Source: Lumbricus rubellus (lineage: Eukaryota; Annelida; Clitellata; Crassiclitellata; Lumbricidae). From it: a stretch of DNA of 64,000 nt. The stretch spans positions 27,575,424 through 27,639,423 of the forward strand of contig OX243816.1 in assembly GCA_945859605.1 (NCBI GenBank), given 5' to 3'. Positions 1 through 12,609 of the stretch are shown in pieces (the stretch's first letter is position 1; each line of letters starts with the position of its first letter). Below the pieces are notes generated by a model. The model was not told the DNA's origin and did not search any database. It was given only the letters and a program-made list of their open reading frames with translations. The position numbers and the translations under genes were made by a program.

Positions 1-142
1 CTCAGTAGCTGCAGTTGCCCCACCCCATCCTACCCCATCCCTCCCCCGTTAGCAGCCTAATCATTCGTCGGTTATTAATTAGCGCTCGAGAGAAGAAGTG
101 GCCACGGACGAACGATAATAAATTCGTCGGTCTTTCCACAGC

Positions 143-212
143 ATGGTCGTTGTCGTTGTCGTCGTCGTTGTCGTTGTCGTTGTCGTCGTCGTTGTCGTTG
201 TCGTTGTCGGTA
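143..212. repeat. (GTCGTT)n-like microsatellite
   Basis: Interrupted GTCGTT/GTTGTC repeats. The short ORFs over it, including a poly-Thr/Ser reading, are translations of the repeat and not genes. The flanking sequence from 1 to 950 otherwise shows no exon or element I can support. Confidence 0.9.
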
Positions 213-950
213 ATTTAAGCGTGGACGGGTGAGAGGGACAATGGCCGTGGCGATGGCTTTCCCCACTGCTGCTGTAATTAAAGGCTCGGCGCCGCGACGT
301 GCGCTTCGTCCAATCCACAGCACTGGAGAAGGACGCCGATATTATCCAATAACGTATTGCCCACTTCAGAAAGGTCCTTTGAACGCCTCTGGTCATAAAA
401 CATTTCCAGATCCGGGCGACCGGACTCTGTCACTAAGCCGACATCGGCTACGAGTCCACCAGCACACGAACATTTTGCACCGAAGGCAATAAGAAATTTT
501 TATGATTACAGCTCTGTTGAGTTATACGGAGTTACATGTATGTGGTTAGGGTTAATTAGATCGGCTTAGATTCATATTTGTCTGCTTTTCATTGGCGTGA
601 TCGAGGCAAAAAATCAATATCTTTCGCTTTTTCTAACATATCACTTGGTTCCGCTACTTTCACATGCTTTAAATTAGATTTACGCAATTGTGGTCCATAG
701 GTGGCCGAAGTTTAGAATGTGCGGTTGTTCAGGATTGTTGATTACTGGCAGGAAATGATCACCATTTAAGCCGTTCTGAGGCTGGGAGAGGGCCGAGAAG
801 CAGTACAATGTCGTCTAGAGACTATACACAGAGGAGCGGCTGATGCGGGCGCAAGCTTCGCCAGGGCCATAGGTCAAGTAAGTCTATGGCTGAGCAAAAG
901 ACTTCAACAAGCAACTCATCTTGCAACTTCAGATTAAAATTTTTCATCTA

Positions 951-1903
951 CACTGTGTCCGGAAAAAAAGGGACCCATTTTCTAAATATCAAAATAAATA
1001 GTAAATATTAATCGATTTTCACAATTCAAAGACCGTTTTTATCCCAACATATTTGTCTAACAATTGTAAAAATATAAAAGTTCCAGTCCAAATAATGACG
1101 TCATTATGACGTCATTTGCACAAAAAGTCAAATTTAAGAGATAAATGCGCAAAATCATCACAAATTGCAATATTTTTATGATGTACCGTAATTTATCAAT
1201 AATAAATGTAGGTTTGATTTAATTTTTATATCTGAATTAATTTGTGGTCAAAGTGTACACCTTTGGCCTCAACATAAGCTTCAAAACGGTCGCGCTAATA
1301 GCCAACAGCAGCATCGATAACCAGCGCATCAAAATCCTCCCCAGCAGGCATTAACAATTCGCTCACGGAGTTCTTCAATGTCTCTTATCCTTGTCCTGTA
1401 GCCTACACCTTCCCCATCAATCTCCAAATCTTATTATCAGCGGGTTTTAAGCGGGCGGCTGTTTAGCAGCCAAAGAATTAAGAAGAATGAAATCCGAGTC
1501 TCTTTAGTCAACAGTTCAACATTTTGACCAACTCGGTGAGCTGAAGCACCATTTTGTTTAAATGTGTAGGCTATTGTTCCGAATATTCCAGGAAATCAGG
1601 CACGACTTTTTTATAGAGCGGACAATCCCTTTAATAAGCTGCATTTATTTTCATTCCTTATATGGATTTCTGTTTTACCAAGAGCCAATATCAACCGAAA
1701 CCATGCATGAATAGCCGGATAAATGCATTTTTATGCAAATGACGTCATTATGACGTCATTGTTGTGACTGAAACTTTTATATTTTCACAAATATTAGACA
1801 AATATGTCAGGATTAAAATGGTGTTTGAATTGTAAAAATCGATGAATATTTACTATTTATTTTCATATTTACAAAATGGGTCCCTTTTTTTCCGGACACA
1901 GTG
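951..1903. mobile_element. Mariner-like element with long terminal inverted repeats
   Basis: The left end starts CACTGTGTCCGG and the right end finishes CCGGACACAGTG. Both are flanked by TA (949-950 and 1904-1905), the target duplication expected for Tc1/mariner insertion. The inverted repeats are long: about 165 bp align between 951-1115 and 1739-1903 with scattered differences. Each repeat carries two TGACGTCA motifs. Around 1320-1400 the minus strand reads as a short piece resembling the C-terminal end of a mariner-type transposase (DIEELRERIVNA) and is soon closed by a stop, so the copy is non-autonomous and decayed. Family assignment rests on TIR form and TA duplication; the transposase hint is weak. 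Confidence 0.85.
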
Positions 1904-1905
1904 TA

Positions 1906-3906
1906 TATAGGTCTACATAGTGGTGAGTTAAACGTTTTCTTTGGCAGACTTTCTAATGTCCGAGATTATTCAAACCAGCAACAAGCTGTGTTGTCTGTAA
2001 TCTGCACATGGGATGAAACAACACCATACAGCGTATTGACTTAATGACATGGTTCTGTCAAATAAAGAAATACTGAACGAACTCCATGGAATGCAGTGAA
2101 TAAATATATAATCGGGGAAAGGTTCAGTACGTCCTCGTCGTCTCTCCCGGGCAACGCCGCAACAGGAATCTATCCTGGCTAAATCTGAACCGAGGAAGAG
2201 GGAGAGACCCTGATCCGTCGCCTTACAGTCCATGTGATCATGAAACTCCAATATGAAATAAATAATATGTAATCTGCCGGTGATGACAGTTTAATCCAGA
2301 GATAAACGAATTTAGACAAAATGGCGACGAGGTTTGACAGAACCCGGAACCATGCATGCATGTAGAATAATTCTGTCTGTGGCAGTCACAACATTTAAAG
2401 CTTACTTCTACATCTGACGAATTGGACAAAGAAACAACGTGATGCGTAGCAGTCCAATGTTATAGGCTACAGCAGCTGATGCAATGACGCCTCTTAGTTA
2501 ATAATGAATTATTGTTTGTGTGCAGTAGTCTATGTCAGATGTCTGGATGGAAATCGGCTGAGACACGCAGAACCTGAAAAGTCGTAGTTCTAATTTATGT
2601 TGAAGGCGACTGCTTTGAGTACAGGTCGAAGGTCAGAAATAATGAGTGAGGTTAACTTTTAGTCATGCGCAGAAACGGAATGCGTGACGTCGACGACAAA
2701 TGTTGGTTGCGCTTCATTGAACGCGACGATGACAATAATTGCGTTGCGGATGACTGAAGACAGAAGATGTGCGTCGACTGATAAGAACTGCTGCTGCTGT
2801 TGCAGTCCAGGCTCTGCAGCAGGAGACGAGTCCAAATCATTGACGGCGACCATGAATGGATGGTGAAAATTTGGTGACAGGATGGAACAGCAGAGTTCTG
2901 TCTGTGCCTCTGTGGCAGCCTTGACATGTTAAGCTTTCTACTCATGAGTTCTAAATATTATAATCTAAATCCAGACTTTTCAAATGTCTCATTTCGGATT
3001 TCGTCGCATTTGGTAGGTTTTAACAAAAAATAAATGATCAAGTCTACACTGTATATTCCAATTAATTCGGGCAATCATAACACTTCGCTCACAAATCTAA
3101 TCAACTAGATTAATTAAATTAGTAGAGAACGCTGTGTTATTATTTTAATAAATCAAAAGATAAACAACATCTAATAATTATAATGACTAAAATAGCCGTT
3201 GACGTCAGTTTACAGATATTAATTGCGTTTCATTTTCTTTCGTCGATTTTTCTTTCATTCGACGATTGATTTCTGTCTGAGTTGCATGTTTGACACGTTG
3301 TTTGATGTGACATTGATAAACTCAGCGTCGATATATCCTGCTCTCCTTTTCTTTTTAACCTCGATAACCATCAGATTACTGCTGCGCAAGATAATGATGC
3401 GCTGAAGCGTATTCACTGAATGACATCCTGAAATTATGGGTCGATTGTCGATTTGAAAAATTACGCTCTCTCTCTTCACGAAGAACCAAAAAAGCTGTAG
3501 CTACAATGTCATAAGAAAAAGTTCATCAGCTACCCGGAACCTTAGAATTAGCCGCTGCCATGGCGAAGGTCTTCACTTATAATTATGGCTACTCGAGTGA
3601 AGGATCTGAGATTTCTCGCTTGAGGTGAAACCCTGCAAGCCTGTGAACTAGACTTCTGGGCTTGAAATGACGCGTGGAGCGGACAATTAACCAACCGTAC
3701 GTAATAATTATATATAATATGTATCATAAATATATTATATACAACACATATACTATAATATAATTATATATAATATACCTTATCTTAAGTTCCATCGTAT
3801 TCGCCATCAGTGCAGGTCTTTCCCTTGCAGAGGTCACGTGACCTCATGACTCACATCGCATTCTCTACATGTATACTGATAAGAGCAACTGAGAATAATG
3901 CGATTA
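1906..3906. other. Intergenic, no gene seen
   Basis: AT-rich unique-looking sequence. The ORFs here are short, overlap in several frames and match no domain I recognise. A run of TATAAT/ATATA sequence lies at about 3705-3775, just before the first Helitron. Confidence 0.5.
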
Positions 3907-5701
3907 TCTATATTAATAAAGAGAGGATTCTGTCTGTCTGTCTGTCTGTCTGTCTGTGTGTCTGTCTGTGTGTTTGACCGGAATGCATTTCGACAGTTTT
4001 TGACCTTTTCACTCCAAACCTTCACTACTCTCTCCGTCTCGGCGTCGGACACCCAGTGGAGGGGTTGGCGATTCTCTATAACCATGGGGGCCAGGGTGGG
4101 GGGCGAAACCCCCCAATTTTTTTTCAATAAAACGCAGCTATTGATTTCAAACTTTGCACCTAGACAGAGGGCCATCGGAACCACCCAGTGGAGTTGTTGG
4201 CGAATCTCCCCCACCATGGGGGCCACGGTGGGGGCGAAAACCCTAAGTTTATTAAACACCTTTTAAAACGCTTGCATGGTCATTATATAAACGCAGCTGA
4301 TGTAAATGATCTTCCAATCCGCTTGGATGTAAAGTTTTACTATAATTATAGTCAACTAGCTGAACCCGGCCACGCGTTGCTGTGGCTGAAAAGAGCATTC
4401 AACCATCCCTCCCTACCTCCCACTCCCCAACCCCTCACCCACCCCTCCCCTTCCCTCTGCCAACCCTCCCCCTTCGCCTGCCCCTCCTTTCTCCTTCCCT
4501 CTCCCTCCCCTACCCTCCCCCTCCCCTCCCTCTCCAACCCCTCCCCCAACCCCTCCCAACCCCCTACCCCTCCCCCTCCCCTCCCACGTCTATCGCTCCT
4601 CTACGCTCCCTCCCCACCCTCTTCGTCCCAGAAAACCCTAATTTCACGGGTGGCGTACAGGTGGAGAGGTCAGAGTGTGGTGGGGTGTTGTCGGGTGGGT
4701 GAGTTTGGGGTGTGTTGGTGGAGGGTGTGGGGTGGGGTGGGAGCTGGCTTGGGCTGGGGGTTCGGGTGGTGGGGTGGAGGGTAGGGGTGAGTGTAGGATG
4801 GGTGGAGGTGGTAGGTGGAGGGCGGAAGGGGTGGGATGGGGCGGGTGAACGAAGTGGGGTGGACGGGGTGGGGTGGGGTTCGGGGGTGGAGGTGGGAATG
4901 TGGTGAGAGTGTGGGGTGGAGGTGGGGTGGAGGAGTGGAGGTGGGGTGAAGGTGGGGGTGTGGTCAGGGTGGGGGTGGGGTGAGGTGGAGGGGTGGAGGT
5001 GTGAAGCGGGGCGGGTGGAGGGGTGGGTGGGGTGGGGTGGGGTGGGGGCTTTGGGGTGGAGGTGGGGGTGTGGTGAGGATGGGGTGGAGGTGGCGTGGAG
5101 AAGTGAAGCGGGGGCGGATGGAAGGGGGTTGGGTGTACGGGGGTGGCGTGGAGGTGGGGTGGAGGTGTGGTGTGGGTGGGTGAAAAGGGTGGCATGGGGC
5201 GGGTGAACGGGGTGTGGTGAGGGTGGGGAGTGGGGTGAGGTGGAGGGGTGGAGGTGTGAAGCGGGGCGGGTGCAGGGTGTGGGTGAGGTGGGGTGCTTTG
5301 GGGTGGAGGTGGGGGTGTGGTGAGGATGGGGTGGAGGTGGCGTGGAGGGGTGAAGCGGGGCGGATGGAAGGGGGTGGGGTGTACGAGGTGGGGTGGAGGT
5401 GTGGTGTGGGCGGGTGAAATGAGTGGCATGGGGCGGGTGAACGGGGTGTGGTGAGGGTGGGGGTGGGTGAGGTGGAGGGGTGGAGGTGTGAAGCGGGGGC
5501 GGGTGGAGGTGTGGGTGTACGGGGTGGGGTGGGGGTTTTTGGGGTGGAGATGGGGGTGTGGTGAGGATGGGGTGGAGGGGTGAAGCGGGAACGGATGGAA
5601 GGGGTGGTGTACGGTGTTGGGTGGAGGTGGGGTGTGGTTTGGTTGTGGCCTGAGCGGGTCTAATCCTAAATTTCCCGGGCAACGCCGGGTACCCCAGCTA
5701 G
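3907..5701 (+). mobile_element. Non-autonomous Helitron, copy 1
   Basis: Begins TCTATATTAATAAAGAG directly after an A (3906) and ends CAGCTAG directly before a T (5702): 5'-TC, 3'-CTAG, insertion between A and T, no target duplication. A GC-rich hairpin (CCCGG, six-base loop, CCGGG; 5674-5689) lies 12 bases before the end. These are the standard Helitron hallmarks. Inside are a TCTG microsatellite (3930-3970), two diverged copies of a segment containing ACCATGGGGGCCA (near 4080 and 4213), a C-rich stretch (4400-4620) and then a G-rich minisatellite (4650-5640). Long His/Pro/Thr or Gly/Val/Trp ORFs across it are low-complexity translations. No Rep/helicase ORF is present, so the element needs transposition functions in trans. 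Confidence 0.92.
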
Positions 5702-5832
5702 TTTATAATATTTACAGTGCGCGTGTGGTAAGCTTCTCACAGCTCTTGTGACATGCATGTATGACGAACGTGCGCTAAATCAATCAGTTGTATTTCATTG
5801 CATTACGATACATTAGCGAGAAAGGTGCGATT

Positions 5833-5878
5833 GTCTCTTTGCATGTCTGCCTGCCTGTCTGCCTGTCTGCCTGTCTTC

Positions 5879-5955
<77 letters not shown>

Positions 5956-6001
5956 TCATATTGCTCTGCATGGATGGTGCTACTCGTCGTCGTCTGTCTC
6001 T

Positions 6002-6032
<31 letters not shown>

Positions 6033-6080
6033 TTTGTCTTTCTGTGTGTATGTCTGTCTGTCTGACTGTGTGTCTGTCTC
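5833..6080. repeat. (TCTG)n microsatellite
   Basis: Pure TCTG repeats at about 5880-5954, imperfect on both sides. ORFs over it translate as CLSV repeats and are not genes. Confidence 0.95.
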
Positions 6081-6099
6081 TTGTATGGCTGTCTCTTGT

Positions 6100-7439
6100 G
6101 TGGCTGTTTGCCTTGCGTTCCTGCGGCTGTATTTGCACAAACTTCGGCAAATTTACAGTAGGACCGAGTATTCAAACACCGTTTCGGCAATTTATGACGT
6201 TTCAAGCAATGTACGCATTGTATACGACGGTGGAAAAGCCTTCGAGAAGAGGAAAGAGAGGGAGGGGCGGTAGGCCACTTGTGGGGTGTGACGGGTGGCC
6301 CTCTATCGGTCGCCCGTGACATTAGGTCTCGAGGGCACTTGTCGAAGGCAAACACGCGAACATTGCACTTGCGCTGCATAAACACAAGAGCAGGAAGTGA
6401 CGTCATCTGCTGAGTGCTGCCCGCTACAGTAATTAGATGATGAATATGCATTGATTTCTACTCGAGATACATGTATGGCATTGAGTTGTTCGCTAACCAT
6501 AAGAAAGTAGTAATCATTAAATGTGAGTCCAAAATCCTGCGCTGATTGAGTGTGTGCTCGATGCTCATCAATTAAACGAGTCCGTATACATACCATTTAC
6601 TTGGCTTCCAGTTAGTACTGACTAAATGTGAGTTGTTGCAGTCTAGTGCCTCAGAGGTCGATGGGAGTATAGGACCTGTCCTGAGGGCGGCTGACCATTT
6701 CCTTCTTCGCCAGATGGACCCACTATTGTCGAATCTAATAAACGTGTTTCTGAATGCAGGACTAAGCCATAATCTATGTACAATTACTTTACATTACATT
6801 AATTTATATTCGAGCTCTCTATCGCCCATTGTCAAGCAGTCCAACCAGAGCTTTGAAGGATAAAAAACTTCCAATTCATTTGTCTGTCTCTTCATCCGAC
6901 CCTTGTTCAAAAATTGTTTCCTTCTGTTCAGCTGTCTTCATGAGACAGATGTTCTTTGGTGTTTTGCTCTTTTTATTAGAACGGCCTTCCTTCATTTGTT
7001 GGTCTGTTCTGATGTCCATTTTTCAGATCTTGATGTACCCCCGCCCCCAATTCTCCGCTTTCTAATCTTCAGTCAATTCATTCATCTGTCTTTCATCCCA
7101 CCCCATCTGTCCAGTGTCCAGCATCCAATAGAGTCTATCCCATTCTATGCCTTTCAAGCCCATTGTCTGTTTGTGCTTCTATCTATATCACTGCCAATAC
7201 CTCATGTGACAGCTGCTTCTGTTCACCTAAGTTCTGTTCATCCATCCTTCCCTTCGCTATAATTCCATCTTTAGTTCAGTCTATGTAATAGATACTCTAT
7301 AGCACTTTGCCTTTTCCCTTAACACTTCACCTGTTGACTATAAATTATATCCTACTCCTCATCTGTCTTGTCTTTCTCTGTCTGTTTGTCGATCAAAACT
7401 TTCATTTGTCCGATTTCTCGTGTCCTCCTCCGTCTCTCC
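6100..7439. other. Intergenic, no gene seen
   Basis: Mixed-composition sequence, becoming pyrimidine-rich (TCTGT, TTCATC) toward the minisatellite. No splice-bounded exon or element end was recognised. Confidence 0.4.
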
Positions 7440-9062
7440 GTCTCTCTTTTCGTCTCTCCTTCTCTCTTCTCGTCTCGCCTTCTCTCTTCTCGTCTCGCCT
7501 TCTCTCTTCTCGTCTCTCCTTCTCTCTTCTCGTCTCTCCTTCTCTCTTCTCGTCTCTCCTTCTCTCTTTTCGTCTCTCCTTCTCTCTTTTCGTCTCTCCT
7601 TCTCTCTTTTTGTCTCTCTCTCTTTTCGTCTCTCCTTCTCTCTTTTCGTCTCTCCTTCTCTCTTTTTGTCTCTCTCTCTTTTTGTCTCTCCTTCTCTCTT
7701 TTCGTCTCTCCTTCTCTCTTTTCGTCTCTCCTTCTCTCTTTTCGTCTCTCCTTCTCTCTTTTCGTCTCTCCTTCTCTCTTTTTGTCTTTCTCTCTTTTCG
7801 TCTCTCCTTCTGTCTTTTCGTCTCTCCTTCTCTCTTTTCGTCTCTCCTCCTCTCTTCTCGTCTCTCCTTCTCTCTTTTCGTCTCTCCTTCTCTCTTTTCG
7901 TCTCTCCTTCTCTCTTTTCGTCTCTCCTTCTCTCTTTTCGTCTATCTCTCTTTTCGTCTCTCCTTCTCTCTTTTCGTCTCTCCTTCTCTCTTTTCGTCTC
8001 TCCTTCTCTCTTCTCGTCTCGCCTTCTCTCTTCTCGTCTCTCCTTCTCTCTTTTCGTTTCTCCTTCTCTCTTTTTGTCTCTCTCTCTTTTCGTCTCTCCT
8101 TCTCTCTTTTCGTCTCTCCTTCTCTCTTTTCGTCTCTCCTTCTCTCTTTTCGTCTCTCCTCCTCTCTTCTTGTCTCTCCTTCTCTCTTTTCGTCTCTCCT
8201 TCTCTCTTTTCGTCTCTCCTTCTCTCTTTTCGTCTCTCCTTCTCTCTTTTCGTCTTTCCTTCTCCCTTTTCGTCTCTCCTTCTCTCTTTTCGTCTCTCCT
8301 TCTCTCTTTTCGTCTCTCCTTCTCTCTTTTCGTCTCTCCTTCTCTCTTTTTGTCTCTCTCTCTTTTCGTCTCTCCTTCTCTCTTTTCGTCTCTCCTTCTC
8401 TCTTTTCGTCTCTCCTCCTCTCTTCTTGTCTCTCCTTCTCTCTTTTCGTCTCTCCTTCTCTCTTTTCGTCTCTCCTTCTCTCTTTTCGTCTTTCCTTCTC
8501 TCTTTTCGTCTCTCCTTCTCTCTTTTTGTCTCTCTCTCTTTTCGTCTCTCCTTCTCTCTTTTCGTCTCTCCTTCTCTCTTTTCTTCTCTCCTCCTCTCTT
8601 CTTGTCTCTCCTTCTCTCTTTTCGTCTCTCCTTCTCTCTTTTCGTCTCTCCTTCTCTCTTTTCGTCTTTCCTTCTCCCTTTTCGTCTCTCCTTCTCTCTT
8701 TTCGTCTCTCCTTCTCTCTTTTCGTCTCTCCTTCTCTCTTTTCGTCTCTCCTTCTCTCTTTTTGTCTCTCTCTCTTTTCGTCTCTCCTTCTCTCTTTTCG
8801 TCTCTCCTTCTCTCTTTTCGTCTCTCCTTCTCTCTTCTTGTCTCTCCTTCTCTCTTTTCGTCTCTCCTTCTCTCTTTTCGTCTCTCCTTCTCTCTTTTCG
8901 TCTCTCCTTCTCTCTTTTCGTCTTTCCTTCTCCCTTTTCGTCTCTCCTTCTCTCTTTTCGTCTCTCCTTCTCTCTTTTCGTCTCTCCTTCTCTCTTTTCG
9001 TCTCTCCTTCTCTCTTTTCGTCTCTCCTTCTCTCTTTTCGTCTCTCCTTCTCTCTTTTCGTC
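7440..9062. repeat. 20-bp pyrimidine minisatellite
   Basis: About 80 head-to-tail copies of a unit close to CGTCTCTCCTTCTCTCTTTT. Some shorter variants read GTCTCTCTCTCTTTT, and point variants include CGTCTTTCC, TTGTCTC and a TCTCGTCTC run at the left end. One strand is almost entirely pyrimidine. Because the unit is not a multiple of three, three frames per strand stay open for most of the array and give Leu/Ser/Phe-rich (plus) or Arg/Glu/Lys-rich (minus) ORFs of 550-625 codons. These have no start context or domain and should not be annotated as proteins. Confidence 0.97.
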
Positions 9063-9821
9063 GGGTTTTCTCTTTTAACTGTTCGTCGTCCTTTGAATTT
9101 CCTTTGACGACCTCTGAAGGTCACGAGCGCCTGATCGCAATAGCACCATTCCCTTTAAACTCTCCTCCTAATAATCTCTATTAGACATCAGACACAACTG
9201 GAGTTTTATAGGACGTCTTACAACGACTATTATTAGGCCTACACACGAAACCAAGTTTCAAGATAGAGCTATAAGAAGTTATAAACGGATACCAAATAAG
9301 GCCTACACAAATGCTCTTTTCTATTAAATTCTAAACCCTTGAGGTGTAGGCCTACTGTTATCGATTAATGCACAAATCAATGCAGTGTCGCTTGAAATTA
9401 AAAAGTACCTTTAAACCGTTGTGCATGGAAGCAGCAACAATGCAAAGTTTTGTTGGAGGCCACTGCAAGTGTCAATGTTTGCATGAGTAGACTATAAAAT
9501 TATACCAGACATCAGTGGCTGGCTGCATGCTTTGAAGTCATCTGGCCACATTCTTGCAATGAACGATCGCACAGACTTCCTGATGAAAACGCAAGATGCC
9601 GTCTGCTTCCTTTGTATTCCCGCTGAACAAACCGGAAGAAGACCGAGTCACGTGGGACATAATTTATGACGTCATCATAGCCTGCAGCTGCCTCTGAAAT
9701 ATTTGGACGAAGATGAAAAATCAACATCTGGACGATGTTACTCATACAGACAAACGGTCGAACAAATCGATAAATAACACGCATTATTATGAATCATTTA
9801 GAAATATTATGTATAGCTATA
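9063..9821. other. Intergenic, no gene seen
   Basis: Single-copy-looking DNA between the minisatellite and the second Helitron. The first TAGGCCTA-type palindromes I noticed in the window occur here (about 9235 and 9350). No exon recognised. Confidence 0.4.
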
Positions 9822-11610
9822 TCTATATTAATAAAGAGAGGATTCTGTCTGTCTGTCTGTCTGTCTGTCTGTGTGTCTGTCTGTGTGTTTGACCGGAATG
9901 CATTTCGACAGTTTTTGACCTTTTCACTCCAAACCTTCACTACTCTCTCCGTCTCGGCGTCGGACACCCAGTGGAGGGGTTGGCGATTCTCTATAACCAT
10001 GGGGGCCAGGGTGGGGGGCGAAACCCCCCAATTTTTTTTCAATAAAACGCAGCTATTGATTTCAAACTTTGCACCTAGACAGAGGGCCATCGGAACCACC
10101 CAGTGGAGTTGTTGGCGAATCTCCCCCACCATGGGGGCCACGGTGGGGGCGAAAACCTTAAGTTTATTAAACACCTTTTAAAACGCTTGCATGGTCATTA
10201 TATAAACGCAGCTGATGTAAATGATCTTCCAATCCGCTTGGATGTAAAGTTTTACTATAATTATAGTCAACTAGCTGAACCCGGCCACGCGTTGCTGTGG
10301 CTGAAAAGAGCATTCAACCATCCCTCCCTACCTCCCACTCCCCAACCCCTCACCCACCCCTCCCCTTCCCTCTGCCAACCCTCCCCCTTCGCCTGCCCCT
10401 CCTTTCTCCTTCCCTCTCCCTCCCCTACCCTCCCCCTCCCCTCCCTCTCCAACCCCTCCCCCAACCCCTCCCAACCCCCTACCCCTCCCCCTCCCCTCCC
10501 ACGTCTATCGCTCCTCTACGCTCCCTCCCCACCCTCTTCGTCCCAGAAAACCCTAATTTCACGGGTGGCGTACAGGTGGAGAGGTCAGAGTGTGGTGGGG
10601 TGTTGTCGGGTGGGTGAGTTTGGGGTGTGTTGGTGGAGGGTGTGGGGTGGGGTGGGAGCTGGCTTGGGCTGGGGGTTCGGGTGGTGGGGTGGAGGGTAGG
10701 GGTGAGTGTAGGATGGGTGGAGGTGGTAGGTGGAGGGCGGAAGGGGTGGGATGGGGCGGGTGAACGAAGTGGGGTGGACGGGGTGGGGTGGGGTTCGGGG
10801 GTGGAGGTGGGAATGTGGTGAGAGTGTGGGGTGGAGGTGGGGTGGAGGAGTGGAGGTGGGGTGAAGGTGGGGGTGTGGTGAGGGCGGGGGTGGGGTGAGG
10901 TGGAGGGGTGGAGGTGTGAAGCGGGGCGGGTGGAGGGGTGGGTGGGGTGGGGTGGGGGCTTTGGGGTGGAGGTGGGGGTGTGGTGAGGATGGGGTGGAGG
11001 TGGCGTGGAGAAGTGAAGCGGGGGCGGATGGAAGGGGGTTGGGTGTACGGGGTGGGGTGGAGGTGGGGTGGAGGTGTGGTGTGGGTGGGTGAAAAGGGTG
11101 GCATGGGGCGGGTGAACGGGGTGTGGTGAGGGTGGGGAGTGGGGTGAGGTGGAGGGGTGGAGGTGTGAAGCGGGGCGGGTGCAGGGTGTGGGTGAGGTGG
11201 GGTGCTTTGGGGTGGAGGTGGGGGTGTGGTGAGGATGGGGTGGAGGTGGCGTGGAGGGGTGAAGCGGGGCGGATGGAAGGGGGTGGGGTGTACGAGGTGG
11301 GGTGGAGGTGTGGTGTGGGTGGGTGAAATGAGTGGCATGGGGCGGGTGAACGGGGTGTGGTGAGGGTGGGGGTGGGTGTGGTGGAGGGGTGGAGGTGTGA
11401 AGCGGGGGCGGGTGGAGGTGTGGGTGTACGGGGTGGGGTGGGGGTTTTTGGGGTGGAGATGGGGGTGTGGTGAGGATGGGGTGGAGGGGTGAAGCGGGAA
11501 CGGATGGAAGGGGTGGTGTACGGTGTTGGGTGGAGGTGGGGTGTGGTTTGGTTGTGGCCTGAGCGGGTCTAATCCTAAATTTCCCGGGCAACGCCGGGTA
11601 CCCCAGCTAG
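9822..11610 (+). mobile_element. Non-autonomous Helitron, copy 2
   Basis: Nearly identical to the copy at 3907-5701, with the same TC start after A (9821) and CTAG end before T (11611). Hairpin at 11583-11598. By eye the two copies differ at only a handful of bases and small indels, mostly in the G-rich part, for example TAAG context at 4245 versus 10160, and the CAGGG/GAGGG change near 4960 versus 10880. The flanking DNA differs between copies, so this is two insertions and not a segmental duplication. Confidence 0.92.
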
Positions 11611-11754
11611 TATATTATATATGTATATATAACATACAATTCTGCTACTGCACATATTCACGTAGGCTATTTGTATATTTTGTTCATGGCACGAAAAATC
11701 AGTCACGCAAGGGAAAGTCTATAGACAGACGAGTAGATAGACTGAGAGACCAGC

Positions 11755-12035
<281 letters not shown>

Positions 12036-12609
12036 AGAGAGAGGCCAATTGTAGCTATGGCAACAGGATACATAGCAGACTTAGCAGTCAGGAAAATACG
12101 AAGCAACTCCTAATAAGCATAGGCGTTTTGTTAAAAGCCTCATTCTCTATAGTCTATACCATATAGGCCTACATGTCATGAGTTTCCTATATATGCGTGT
12201 GTATCGTGCTTATAATAAAGACGCCCACAATTATTATAGTTGCAAATAATCAACTTCATTTACAAACAGCCCTGCAGGGGAAGCATCGACTTTCTCACCC
12301 AAGAACCTAAAACCATTCTTTGGATGTGCCGCAGTAACTGTAACTCCAAAATTTCCTAAAATGAGGCGGACTATCCTCAATACCTACCACCTGCCTTCCT
12401 CCCTTTCACATTCAAGTCATATAGCCTAATGTTATAGTGAATAGGCCTATAGCCTAATGTATGTATTTTTGAAAGAATTAATAACCGTCATCCCACAAAT
12501 TAATTTTGCATGTGGTGTTCAAATTTGCATCGATGATACCTCCAATAAATATGTTTATGAATTTCATATTCTCGTCAGAACCAAATCCAAATGCGAACTT
12601 CTCCACCAA

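Noticed and set aside
541..556. TTAGGGTTA as a telomere-like tract
   Set aside because: Only one and a half units; no array.
4564..5682. 372-residue His/Pro/Thr ORF, repeated at 10479-11591
   Set aside because: Translation of the C/G-rich interior of two Helitron copies. Indels between copies shift the frame without preserving it.
7307..9184. Very long Leu/Ser/Phe ORFs (plus) and Arg/Glu/Lys ORF (minus)
   Set aside because: They are frame translations of a 20-bp minisatellite and are open in several frames at once. No domain, start context or splice structure.
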